Assembly (NCBI GenBank): GCA_910578965.1
Contig: CAJTSP010000079.1
Location: forward strand, 1-12,197
Origin: an uncultured Oscillospiraceae bacterium
GTDB taxonomy: Bacteria > Bacillota > Clostridia > Oscillospirales > Ruminococcaceae
Direction of reading: 5' to 3'
DNA length: 12,197 nt
Shown here: positions 6,315 to 12,197 of the stretch, one piece after another
Numbering within the stretch: the first letter of the stretch is position 1
Layout: the number at the start of each line of letters is the position of its first letter
The notes under the pieces: generated by a model
Database searches by the model: none
What the model was told of the DNA's origin: nothing
The model's input: the letters and a program-made list of their open reading frames with translations, nothing else
Translations under genes and position numbers: made by a program

Positions 6315-6644
6315 ATGCTGTTTCATGAAGGAAAGCCGGACAAAAGCTATACCGTTAAGCGGATCAAGGGGCGCGACATTGCCCGTGCGCTGGAAGGCCG
6401 CGGCATTGCGGTGGGCAGCGACCTGACCATCTTGGCCCGTGAGCAGGACGGCAGTGCGCTTGTGCGCCTCGTAAACGGCCGTGAGATTAACCTGAGTGCC
6501 GTCGAAACGGCGGGTATGGCCCTGGAGGAGCCGCGGCTGCGCAGGGCCAGCGACCCAGTGTTTTTGGGCGGCTGCTGTGCCTATGGCAACACGGCGGAGG
6601 TGTGGGACAAATACGTCAACGGGGAGGCGCCGGGCGACAAGTGA
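6315..6644 (+). CDS. Small FeoA-like (SH3-fold) protein
   Basis: A 109-residue soluble protein. Residues about 11-70 match the pattern of the FeoA domain: a TVKRIKG-like first strand, an Ala/Leu-rich helix, then G-I-x-V-G-S-D-L-T-I-L, a short turn, LVRLVNGREINL and a final A-x-x-A-G-M-A-L strand. FeoA domains are small SH3-like modules that assist FeoB or sit in metal regulators; no feoB is in this window. The tail (71-109) is extra and holds a GGCCAYGN segment with two adjacent Cys. The start at 6315 is chosen because AAAGGAG lies 10 nt before it; an upstream in-frame ATG at 6279 lacks a site. It follows the kinase gene by 63 nt and probably ends the transcript. Domain call moderate, function unknown. 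Confidence 0.7.
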   Translation: MLFHEGKPDKSYTVKRIKGRDIARALEGRGIAVGSDLTILAREQDGSALVRLVNGREINLSAVETAGMALEEPRLRRASDPVFLGGCCAYGNTAEVWDKYVNGEAPGDK

Positions 6645-7012
6645 CTGCCCCCCGGCGAATGGGGATACATTGCGCAGGGCTCCCTTGGCATGGCGTTTTA
6701 GGCTGCCGGGGGAGCCTTGCTTTAGCCATTTACAGCCGGGCAAAATGGCAAACCTTTGCGGTGGGCACAGGAAACCGGATAACGCCAAAATATTTGCCGT
6801 CGCTCTGCCCGGCAGGCCAGGCCCCTGCCCTGTTTGCACTTTATCCCAAAAAGAAGGGCCGGCAGTCTTTGCCGGCCCTTCTTTTTGGTTTCCTTTGCGT
6901 AAAACGCAGGCGCATTTGCGCCCGCAGGCAGCGCCGCACCGCAACGGCGCCTTTTGAGCATGCCGGCCCCTCTGCCGGCAAAAACCTGTTGGTTTGCCGC
7001 ACAGCAGGCTTT
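6645..7012. other. Convergent intergenic region
   Basis: No gene is supported here. It holds a weak inverted repeat GGCTCCC (6678-6684) / GGGAGCC (6710-6716) shortly after the FeoA-like gene, the strong bidirectional terminator listed separately, and a GCCGGC-type hairpin at 6961-6980 (TGCCGGC / GCCGGCA) just beyond the end of the minus-strand S component gene. Confidence 0.6.
6848..6886. terminator. Bidirectional intrinsic terminator
   Basis: A perfect 17-bp inverted repeat: AAAAAGAAGGGCCGGCA (6848-6864) and TGCCGGCCCTTCTTTTT (6870-6886) around the 5-nt loop GTCTT. Each strand ends in a T-run, so it can stop the ECF cluster from the left and the solitary S component gene from the right. Confidence 0.93.
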
Positions 7013-7612
7013 TTACACGGTTTCCGACGAGACCCCCCTGCGGGAAAACCGGACAAGCCCGGTACGGTCCAGCGCCACCATCACCGCCGGCACAAATACC
7101 AATTGCAGGACAATGCCGGGGATGGCATTGAAAAAAGCGCCCGCCATAAACATCTGCCAGGTAAAGCCGCCCGTGCCCAGGCCCAGGAGGGCGCATTGGG
7201 CAAGCCCCCAAACCAGCCGCCCGGCCAGCATGGCCAGCAGCATGCAGCGGTAAAGGGATACGACGCATTTCCAGCGGGAATGTGCGTATAAAAGCCCGAT
7301 AACCAGCCCATAAGCAGCCAGCTCAAAGGACATGGCGATGCCGGTTGGATAGATAGGCGGCCTGCCAAACAGCATAAACCGCAAAAGGGGCAGCACCAGC
7401 CCCACCCCAAGCCCATACTGCCAGCCGCAGATCAGCCCGCAGAGCAGCACCGGGATGTGCATGGGCAGCAGCATCCCCCCCACCTGGGGTATCTGCCCGG
7501 TGAAAAACGGCAGCACCAGCCCCAACGCCAAAAACATGGCGGCCAGGGTCATGCCAAAAAAAGGGCTCCTTTTTTGCGCTACGGCTTTATCGGCGTGGCT
7601 TTCGCGTTCCAT
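7013..7612 (-). CDS. Solitary ECF transporter S component (PF12822-like, substrate unknown)
   Basis: A 199-residue integral membrane protein with a charged N-terminus (about 15 residues) and about six hydrophobic segments. The pattern GMTLAAMFLALGLVLPF, then GGMLLPMHIPVLLCG (45-59) and PPIYPTGIAMSFELAAYG (85-102), is typical of S components of the general ECF substrate-binding family. It binds the substrate and docks onto a T/A/A' module, none of which is adjacent; the nearest is the cluster at 2633-5100. The ligand (a vitamin or another small molecule) cannot be deduced, and I see no riboswitch in the leader. Start: ATG at 7612 is 12 nt after AAGGAGG; an in-frame TTG at 7618 has 6-nt spacing and could be the true start. 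Confidence 0.88.
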   Translation of the reverse strand: MERESHADKAVAQKRSPFFGMTLAAMFLALGLVLPFFTGQIPQVGGMLLPMHIPVLLCGLICGWQYGLGVGLVLPLLRFMLFGRPPIYPTGIAMSFELAAYGLVIGLLYAHSRWKCVVSLYRCMLLAMLAGRLVWGLAQCALLGLGTGGFTWQMFMAGAFFNAIPGIVLQLVFVPAVMVALDRTGLVRFSRRGVSSETV

Positions 7613-7686
7613 ATTCAAAACAGGCCTCCTTACATATCCCGGCATGGGCCAGCATACCGTTAGGCAGTAATCGTATCCTGCCAGAC

Positions 7687-7715
7687 AGTATAGCACAAAA
7701 CTGGCCCCGGCGCAA
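7687..7715 (-). promoter_or_regulatory. Promoter of the solitary S component gene
   Basis: On the minus strand, -10 TATACT (7687-7692), preceded by TGC, lies 17 bp from -35 TTGCGC (7710-7715). Directly upstream is an inverted repeat GCAGGG (7717-7722) / CCCTGC (7735-7740) enclosing the palindrome GCAATTGC, which could be a regulator site. Confidence 0.55.
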
Positions 7716-7777
7716 CGCAGGGCAATTGCGTCAACCCTGCAAAAGGGATAAATTCTTTTCGTATTGTAAAATATCCC

Positions 7778-7806
7778 TTGTGTAGGGGGTGGCATTGGAT
7801 TATACT
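7778..7806 (+). promoter_or_regulatory. Promoter of the AGCS symporter gene
   Basis: TTGTGT (7778-7783) and TATACT (7801-7806) are spaced by 17 bp. The start codon is 85 nt downstream. The AT-rich stretch contrasts with the GC-rich genes on both sides. Confidence 0.55.
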
Positions 7807-7823
7807 GTATACATTATTATACA
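7806..7823. promoter_or_regulatory. Possible operator palindrome at the AGCS promoter
   Basis: TGTATA (7806-7811) and TATACA (7818-7823) form an inverted repeat around 6 nt, overlapping the end of the -10 and the likely transcription start. The position is that of a repressor site and the sequence is reminiscent of GntR-type operators; AT-rich composition alone could also give it. Confidence 0.35.
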
Positions 7824-7891
7824 TCGTTTTGCTTTTTCTGCCGGGTGCGGCGCCTGAAAGCGCCTCGCCCCCACCGTAAGGAGGCCCTGCC

Positions 7892-9325
7892 ATGCGGCTG
7901 ATTACCGGCGTCATCGGCGCCTTTTACAACCTGCTCTGGGGGGACCTTTTCCTCATTCCGCTGCCCGGCGGGGGTACTCTCGGCGTCTCGCTGCTGGTGC
8001 TGCTGCTGATCCCTGCCGGCCTCTTTTTTACGGTGCGCACGCGGTTTTTGCCGGTACGGATGTTTCCGGAAATGCTGCGCGTTACCGCCGAAAAGCGGCC
8101 TCAGAACGACGCGATTTCCGGCGTGCAGGCACTCATTGTTTCCACCGCCACCCGGGTGGGCATGGGCAATTTGATCGGCGTGGTGGCCGCCATCTCGGCG
8201 GGGGGCGCCGGCGCGGTATTCTGGATGTGGGTCACCGCCCTCATCGGCTCTTCCACAGCTTTTATCGAGGCCACCCTCGCCCAGCTTTACAAGCAAAGAG
8301 ACCCTCTCTACGGCGGCTGGCGAGGCGGCCCGGCCTACTACATACAGGGCTATATGGAGCAAAAACGGAGAAAAAGGGCCGGCCGCCGGTCGGTGCTGGC
8401 GACGCTGTTTGCGGTATCCGGCCTGATCTGCTGGTGCGGCATCAGCCAGGTCATCAGCAACTCGGTTTCTTCTGCCTTTGAAAACGCGTTCCGGCTGCCC
8501 CCGCTCTGGACCACCCTTGTGCTGGTAGCCCTCTCCGCCGTGATCGTCCTGCGCAAAAATGCGACCGTGCGGGTGCTGGACCTGCTGGTACCGGTTATGG
8601 CATCCTGCTATTTTGTAATTACCCTGATCCTGATCGGGATGAACATCACCGCATTGCCCAGCGTTTTGGCCCGTATCCTACAGGAGGCGTTTGGGCTGCG
8701 GCAGGCTGTAGCGGGCGGGTTTGGCGCGGTCATTATGAACGGGGTCAAGCGGGGGCTGTTTTCCAACGAGGCAGGTTCCGGGTCGGCGCCCTGCGCAGCG
8801 GCGGCAGGCGAAACATCCCACCCCGCGCGCACCGGCCTTTTGCAGGCTCTGGGCGTTTTTATAGACACCATTGTCATCTGTAGCTGTACCGCCTTTATCA
8901 TCCTGCTCACCCCTGCCGAGGAGACGGCCGGCCTGGCCGGCATGGACCTTTTGCAGGCCTCGATGCAGTACCATCTTGGGCGGTTTGGAGTGGTGTTTAT
9001 TGCGCTGACCCTATGGCTGTTCAGTTTTTCTACCTTTATTGGCATTTTGTTTTACGCGCGCCCCAACGTGGCGTATCTGTTTGGGGACAACTGGCTGTCC
9101 CAAACCCTGTACAAGCTGGCGGCGCTGGCTATGCTCTTTGTCGGCGGGCTGGCCGCCTACACCTTTGTATGGGACCTGGGCGATGTCGGCGTGGGACTGA
9201 TGACCGTTTTTAACCTGATCGTCATCCTGCCCTTGTCCGGGCAGGCTATAGACTCCCTAAATGATTATGAACGCGGCCTTACGCTGCGGCGGGCCGGAGG
9301 GGACGGGCCGCCGCACGCCGGGTAA
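7892..9325 (+). CDS. Alanine/glycine:cation symporter family protein (AGCS)
   Basis: A 477-residue membrane transporter with about ten or eleven helices, of normal family length. Family hallmarks are clear: the segment STATRVGMGNLIGV (84-97) followed by GGAGAVFWMW and FIEATLAQLY, the GGPAYYI motif (145-151), and the signature NEAGSGSAP (292-300) after GVKRGLFS. Members import small neutral amino acids such as alanine or glycine with Na+ or H+. The exact substrate is not readable. Start ATG at 7892 has AAGGAGG 7 nt upstream. The gene is divergent from the solitary S component and has its own promoter. The next gene follows after 150 nt of GC-rich DNA in which I see no clear promoter, so read-through into the aldehyde dehydrogenase gene is possible. 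Confidence 0.95.
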   Translation: MRLITGVIGAFYNLLWGDLFLIPLPGGGTLGVSLLVLLLIPAGLFFTVRTRFLPVRMFPEMLRVTAEKRPQNDAISGVQALIVSTATRVGMGNLIGVVAAISAGGAGAVFWMWVTALIGSSTAFIEATLAQLYKQRDPLYGGWRGGPAYYIQGYMEQKRRKRAGRRSVLATLFAVSGLICWCGISQVISNSVSSAFENAFRLPPLWTTLVLVALSAVIVLRKNATVRVLDLLVPVMASCYFVITLILIGMNITALPSVLARILQEAFGLRQAVAGGFGAVIMNGVKRGLFSNEAGSGSAPCAAAAGETSHPARTGLLQALGVFIDTIVICSCTAFIILLTPAEETAGLAGMDLLQASMQYHLGRFGVVFIALTLWLFSFSTFIGILFYARPNVAYLFGDNWLSQTLYKLAALAMLFVGGLAAYTFVWDLGDVGVGLMTVFNLIVILPLSGQAIDSLNDYERGLTLRRAGGDGPPHAG

Positions 9326-9475
9326 GCCGCAAGGCTGCTGCCGCGTAGCGCCGGCAAAAGCCGCCCAATGCCGGCCCTGCCCGGCCGGGGCCGCCCGATG
9401 CCCGGCCAAGGCCCTGTCTGATGGGTTTGGGCCGGGGGCATTTATTGAAAATTTATGGCTAAAGGAGGCGGCAGC

Positions 9476-10846
9476 ATGGAAATCAGGGCCCTTGTCAAAG
9501 GCCAGCGGGCCTATTTTGCCACCGGCGCAACGCTCGGCCTGCAGGCGCGCAAAGCCGCTTTGCAGCGCCTGAAAGCGGCTATCTTGCGTTATGAGGCCGA
9601 GATCAATACAGCCCTGGCCGCCGACCTGGGCAAGTGCCCCGCCGAAAGCTATATGTGCGAGGTGGGCATGGCCCTGGCCGAGCTGAGCTTTGCACTGAAG
9701 CATCTGGCCGGCTGGATGCGGGATAAACGCCGCCCCACCCCCCTGGCCCAGTTCCATGCGCGCAGCTTTACCGTAAGCCAGCCCTATGGGGTGGTTTTGA
9801 TTATGTCGCCATGGAACTACCCCTTTATGCTTGCCATATCCCCTCTGGTGGGGGCGATTGCAGCCGGAAACTGCTGTGTAGTAAAGCCGTCGGCTTATTC
9901 GCCCGCCACGTCGGCCATCCTGCGTAAAATTCTCGCGGCCTGCTTTGTACCGGAGCAGGCCGCGGTGGTGGAGGGCGGCCGCGCCGAAAACCGGGCTCTG
10001 CTGGACCAACGCTTTGACTATATCTTTTTTACTGGTGGGGTTGCGGTAGGACGCGAGGTGATGGCCAAAGCGGCCCGATACCTGACCCCGGTCACCTTGG
10101 AGCTGGGCGGCAAAAGCCCTTGTATCGTGGACGCTACCGCCAAGCTGGACCTAGCCGCCAAACGGCTGGTGTTCGGCAAGCTACTGAACTGCGGCCAGAC
10201 CTGCGTGGCCCCGGATTACCTGCTGGTGGACCGGCGGATAAAAGATACCTTCCTTGTCTGTGTAAAAAAATGGGTAGCCGCTATGTATGGCAAAAATGCT
10301 CTGGACAATGAGGGCTATGTGCGGATGGTCAACCAAAAGCACTTTGACCGGGTGATGGCCCTGATCGACCCGGCCAAGGTAGTGCTGGGCGGCCGGGGCG
10401 ACCCGGCCAGCCTACGTATCCAGCCTACCATCCTGGACGGGGTAGCCCCCGACGACCCGGTAATGCAGGAAGAGATTTTTGGCCCGGTGCTCCCGGTGCT
10501 GACCTTTGACGAGATAACCCAAGCGCTGGGGTTTGTCAACAGCCGGCCCCATCCGTTGGCGCTCTACCTGTTTTCGCAGGATAAAACAGTGCAGCAACTG
10601 TTTTTACGCCGTGCCCTGTTTGGCGGGGGGTGTATCAACGACACCGTCATCCACCTTGCAACCAGCCAAATGCCCTTTGGCGGAGTGGGCTCCAGCGGCA
10701 TGGGCGGTTACCATGGCAAAACGAGCTTTGAAACCTTTTCGCACCAAAAAAGCATCGTAAAAAAGTATACTTGGATGGATATGCCGGTGCGCTACGCGCC
10801 CTATACGCCTTTCAAGGGCAGGCTGCTGCGCCTATTTCTGCGGTAA
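9476..10846 (+). CDS. NAD(P)-dependent aldehyde dehydrogenase, class-3-like
   Basis: A 456-residue enzyme that oxidises aldehydes to carboxylic acids with NAD(P)+. The length (about 40-50 residues shorter than class 1/2 enzymes) and motifs point to the ALDH3/YwdH group: SPWNYPF (111-117) with the oxyanion Asn114, FTGG (185-188), VTLELGGKSP with general base Glu209, NCGQTC with catalytic Cys243, EEIFGPVLPV (332-341), and PFGGVGSSGMGGYHG near the C-terminus. All are intact, so it should be active. The basic, partly hydrophobic C-terminus (residues ~430-456) is reminiscent of the membrane-associated tails of some ALDH3 enzymes; this is only suggestive. The start at 9476 is chosen because AAAGGAGG lies 7 nt upstream; the in-frame ATG at 9455 precedes that site and has none. 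The substrate is unknown. Confidence 0.95.
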   Translation: MEIRALVKGQRAYFATGATLGLQARKAALQRLKAAILRYEAEINTALAADLGKCPAESYMCEVGMALAELSFALKHLAGWMRDKRRPTPLAQFHARSFTVSQPYGVVLIMSPWNYPFMLAISPLVGAIAAGNCCVVKPSAYSPATSAILRKILAACFVPEQAAVVEGGRAENRALLDQRFDYIFFTGGVAVGREVMAKAARYLTPVTLELGGKSPCIVDATAKLDLAAKRLVFGKLLNCGQTCVAPDYLLVDRRIKDTFLVCVKKWVAAMYGKNALDNEGYVRMVNQKHFDRVMALIDPAKVVLGGRGDPASLRIQPTILDGVAPDDPVMQEEIFGPVLPVLTFDEITQALGFVNSRPHPLALYLFSQDKTVQQLFLRRALFGGGCINDTVIHLATSQMPFGGVGSSGMGGYHGKTSFETFSHQKSIVKKYTWMDMPVRYAPYTPFKGRLLRLFLR

Positions 10847-10856
10847 AACGCGGGCG

Positions 10857-10891
10857 CTGTGCTGCCAGCCAAACGCAGCGCAGGCATTTTT
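10857..10891 (+). terminator. Probable terminator after the aldehyde dehydrogenase gene
   Basis: CTGTGCTGC (10857-10865) pairs with GCAGCGCAG (10875-10883), 9 bp with one G-U pair and a 9-nt loop, followed after three bases by TTTTT. It lies 10 nt past the stop codon. Confidence 0.55.
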
Positions 10892-10928
10892 AAGCAAGCG
10901 CGCCCGGCTGCAAAGGTCAAAGCAGGAT

Positions 10929-10960
10929 AAAAGCGGCCGCCGGAAACCCCCGGCGGCCGC
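10929..10960 (-). terminator. Terminator of the aldo/keto reductase gene
   Basis: GCGGCCGCCGG (10933-10943) and CCGGCGGCCGC (10950-10960) form a perfect 11-bp GC stem with a 6-nt loop. On the minus strand it is followed by TTTTA. It lies 45 nt after the reductase stop codon. Confidence 0.75.
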
Positions 10961-11004
10961 CGCATATCGTATGGGCGAAGGCGCCCGCGCCCATACCGGA
11001 AAAC

Positions 11005-11853
11005 TTACTGGATGTCCAGAGGAACCTTGCGGGTGGGCGCGGGAAAGGCGCGATCCAGCGCGGCCAGCTCGGCCTCCGAGAGCTGCAACTGCATGGCGGC
11101 TGCGTTTTCGCCGGCATGTACGGCGCGGCCGGTGCGCGGGATGGGCAGTACCCCCGGCCGGGCCAGCAAAAAGGCCAACAGCACCTGCGCCGAGGATATC
11201 CCATGGGCAAAGGCAATTTTTTGCACGGCCGAATGAGCCAGCAGCCCCCGCCGCAGCTTCCCTGCCTGGGCAAGCGGGCAGTAGGCCATAACCGGGATGC
11301 CCTGCTTTGCCAGCAGGGGCAGCAGCCGGAACTCAATGCCGCGGCTGCCCAGATGGTAAAGCACCTGATTGGCGGCGCACCCCTGCCCGCCGGGCACAGC
11401 CAGCAGCTCCTGCATGTCGGCCACGTCCAGGTTGCTCACCCCCCAGGCCCGTATGCGCCCCTTGGCCTTGAGTTCTTCCATACACTCCACCGTCTCGGCC
11501 AGGGGTACGCCCCCACGCCAGTGCAGCAGATAGAGGTCAAGATAATCGGTACGCATCCGGCGCAGGCTGTTTTCGCAGCTAACAAAAATCCTTTCACGGC
11601 CAGCGTTGAAGGGATACACCTTGCTTACCAGGTAAAGCTCCTGCCGCTCAAACCCCTGGATGGCGCTGCCCACCAGCTCCTCCGCCGCTCCCTCGCCGTA
11701 CATTTCCGCGGTATCAATAAGGTTCATGCCGGCCTCCATGCCGGTGCGCAGGGCGTTGCGCTCGGCCTCGGCCTTGGCCGGATGTTCACCCAGATACCAA
11801 GTGCCCTGCCCGATACGTCCAACGGCCCCGCCGGCCGCCGTAACAAATTCCAT
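11005..11853 (-). CDS. Aldo/keto reductase
   Basis: A 282-residue (beta/alpha)8 oxidoreductase that reduces aldehydes or ketones with NADPH. The full catalytic tetrad is visible: Asp47 (NLIDTAEMYG), Tyr52, Lys78 (LVSKVY) and His111 (YLLHWRG). The WGVSN segment and the late IPRTGRAVHAGENAAA segment, which binds the cofactor phosphate in relatives, are also present. The length is normal for the bacterial 2,5-diketo-gluconate-reductase-like and YtbE-like group, but the substrate is unknown. Start ATG at 11853 has AAAGGAGG about 10 nt upstream. It is divergent from the beta-hydroxyacid dehydrogenase gene, with which it shares a regulatory region. Confidence 0.94.
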   Translation of the reverse strand: MEFVTAAGGAVGRIGQGTWYLGEHPAKAEAERNALRTGMEAGMNLIDTAEMYGEGAAEELVGSAIQGFERQELYLVSKVYPFNAGRERIFVSCENSLRRMRTDYLDLYLLHWRGGVPLAETVECMEELKAKGRIRAWGVSNLDVADMQELLAVPGGQGCAANQVLYHLGSRGIEFRLLPLLAKQGIPVMAYCPLAQAGKLRRGLLAHSAVQKIAFAHGISSAQVLLAFLLARPGVLPIPRTGRAVHAGENAAAMQLQLSEAELAALDRAFPAPTRKVPLDIQ

Positions 11854-11891
11854 AAAAGACCGCCCTCCTTTCGGTGCTTTTTGTTTGTTTT

Positions 11892-11920
11892 ATCATAACA
11901 GGCTGCCCACAGGATTGCAA
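11892..11920 (-). promoter_or_regulatory. Promoter of the aldo/keto reductase gene
   Basis: On the minus strand, -35 TTGCAA (11915-11920) and -10 TATGAT (11892-11897) are separated by 17 bp. The start codon is about 38 nt downstream. Confidence 0.65.
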
Positions 11921-11964
11921 ACCGCATCAAGGGATATTTTGAAATTCATATTTCAGTTTTTACA

Positions 11965-12013
11965 TTGCATCATTGCATTTTATGCACGTTTAATCGATCA
12001 ATGCAAAATCAAG
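11965..12013. promoter_or_regulatory. AT-rich divergent control region with repeated TGCA motifs
   Basis: Within about 50 bp there are four TGCA words: TTGCATC, then TTGCATTTTATGCACG, then AATGCAAAATC. TGCATTTTATGCA is an inverted repeat (5-bp arms, 3-bp centre). The cluster lies between the two divergent promoters and is a candidate binding region for a regulator of both genes. Confidence 0.4.
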
Positions 12014-12037
12014 ACCTGTTTTTGTAAATTTTGCGCC

Positions 12038-12067
12038 TTGTCCCGCCCGCCGGCGCTCCTCTATAAT
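12038..12067 (+). promoter_or_regulatory. Promoter of the beta-hydroxyacid dehydrogenase gene
   Basis: TTGTCC (12038-12043) and a consensus TATAAT (12062-12067) are separated by 18 bp. The start codon is about 65 nt downstream. Confidence 0.65.
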
Positions 12068-12133
12068 AGAACCAAAGCAAAATACCACTGCGGCAAAAAC
12101 AATGATCCAAAACAGTATAGGAGGTCGTTTGTT

Positions 12134-12197
12134 ATGAAAATTGGTTTGATCGGGCTTGGGATCATGGGCAAGCCCATGGCAAAGAACATCCTCAAGG
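12134..12197 (+). CDS. Beta-hydroxyacid dehydrogenase family protein, N-terminal fragment
   Basis: Only 21 codons are inside the window, beginning MKIGLIGLGIMGKPMAKNIL. The GLGxMGxPMAxNL pattern is the Rossmann dinucleotide-binding start of the 3-hydroxyisobutyrate dehydrogenase / tartronate semialdehyde reductase (2-hydroxy-3-oxopropionate reductase) family. Which member it is cannot be told from the fragment. AGGAGGT lies 8 nt upstream, and a good promoter precedes it. Confidence 0.85.
   Translation, partial: MKIGLIGLGIMGKPMAKNILK

Noticed and set aside
5850..7268. Long open frame on the minus strand (472 codons)
   Set aside because: It overlaps the 3' half of the kinase gene, the whole FeoA-like gene and the S component gene antisense, and crosses the bidirectional terminator. 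It has no domain pattern and is a by-product of GC-rich codon use.
7613..7690. Riboswitch (TPP or preQ1 type) in the leader of the solitary S component
   Set aside because: The leader is only about 65 nt and lacks the conserved TPP core (CTGAGA, ACCTGAT) and the preQ1 core. I see no other known riboswitch consensus.
9257..10009. Minus-strand open frame of 250 codons
   Set aside because: Antisense to the symporter end and the aldehyde dehydrogenase start, without ribosome binding site or recognisable domain.
11116..11898. Plus-strand open frame of 260 codons
   Set aside because: Lies antisense over the aldo/keto reductase, whose catalytic tetrad is intact; the plus-strand product matches nothing.

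Overview
The window looks like a chromosomal segment from a fairly GC-rich anaerobic Firmicute. I lean towards the Oscillospirales/Ruminococcaceae type (Faecalibacterium or Subdoligranulum relatives), but this is inference. The signs are strong AGGAGG ribosome binding sites, sigma-A type promoters (TTGACN / TATAAT) in short AT-rich gaps, GC-rich hairpin terminators, ECF vitamin-type transporters and an AGCS amino-acid symporter. I see no rRNA, tRNA, CRISPR array, insertion sequence or phage gene.

Layout. (1) Positions 1-637, minus strand: the start of an intracellular-looking ricin-type beta-trefoil protein with three evenly spaced QxW motifs. A Lys/Ala/Pro-rich linker follows, and the reading frame leaves the window on a stretch that looks like the N-terminus of ribosomal protein L5. 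It has its own near-consensus promoter and a leader hairpin. (2) 911-1624, minus: a short M24-family metallopeptidase lacking the usual N-terminal creatinase-like domain. (3) 1915-6644, plus: an ECF transporter cluster made of an S component, a T component and two ATPases, then a PfkB-family sugar-kinase-like protein and a small FeoA-like protein. A hairpin plus T-run sits between the S and T genes. The second ATPase lacks a recognisable LSGGQ signature, and the kinase-like protein has Asn where the catalytic Asp of the family is expected. (4) A perfect 17-bp bidirectional terminator at 6848-6886. (5) 7013-7612, minus: a second, solitary ECF S component. (6) 7892-9325, plus: an alanine/glycine:cation symporter. 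(7) 9476-10846, plus: a class-3-like aldehyde dehydrogenase. (8) 11005-11853, minus: an aldo/keto reductase. (9) 12134 to the window end, plus: the start of a beta-hydroxyacid dehydrogenase, divergent from the reductase across an AT-rich region with repeated TGCA motifs.

How the genes may work together. The S, T and two A proteins should form one complete ECF importer. The kinase-like and FeoA-like proteins downstream probably belong to the same transcription unit and may act on, or sense, the imported compound. The substrate cannot be read from the sequence. The solitary S component lies on the other side of the shared terminator and has no T or A genes beside it, so it probably borrows an ECF module, perhaps this one. 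The right-hand genes (aldehyde dehydrogenase, aldo/keto reductase, beta-hydroxyacid dehydrogenase) are all carbonyl redox enzymes, but nothing visible ties them into one pathway. The least ordinary signals are the ricin / L5-like fusion at the left edge and the ECF cluster with its degenerate second ATPase and atypical kinase.
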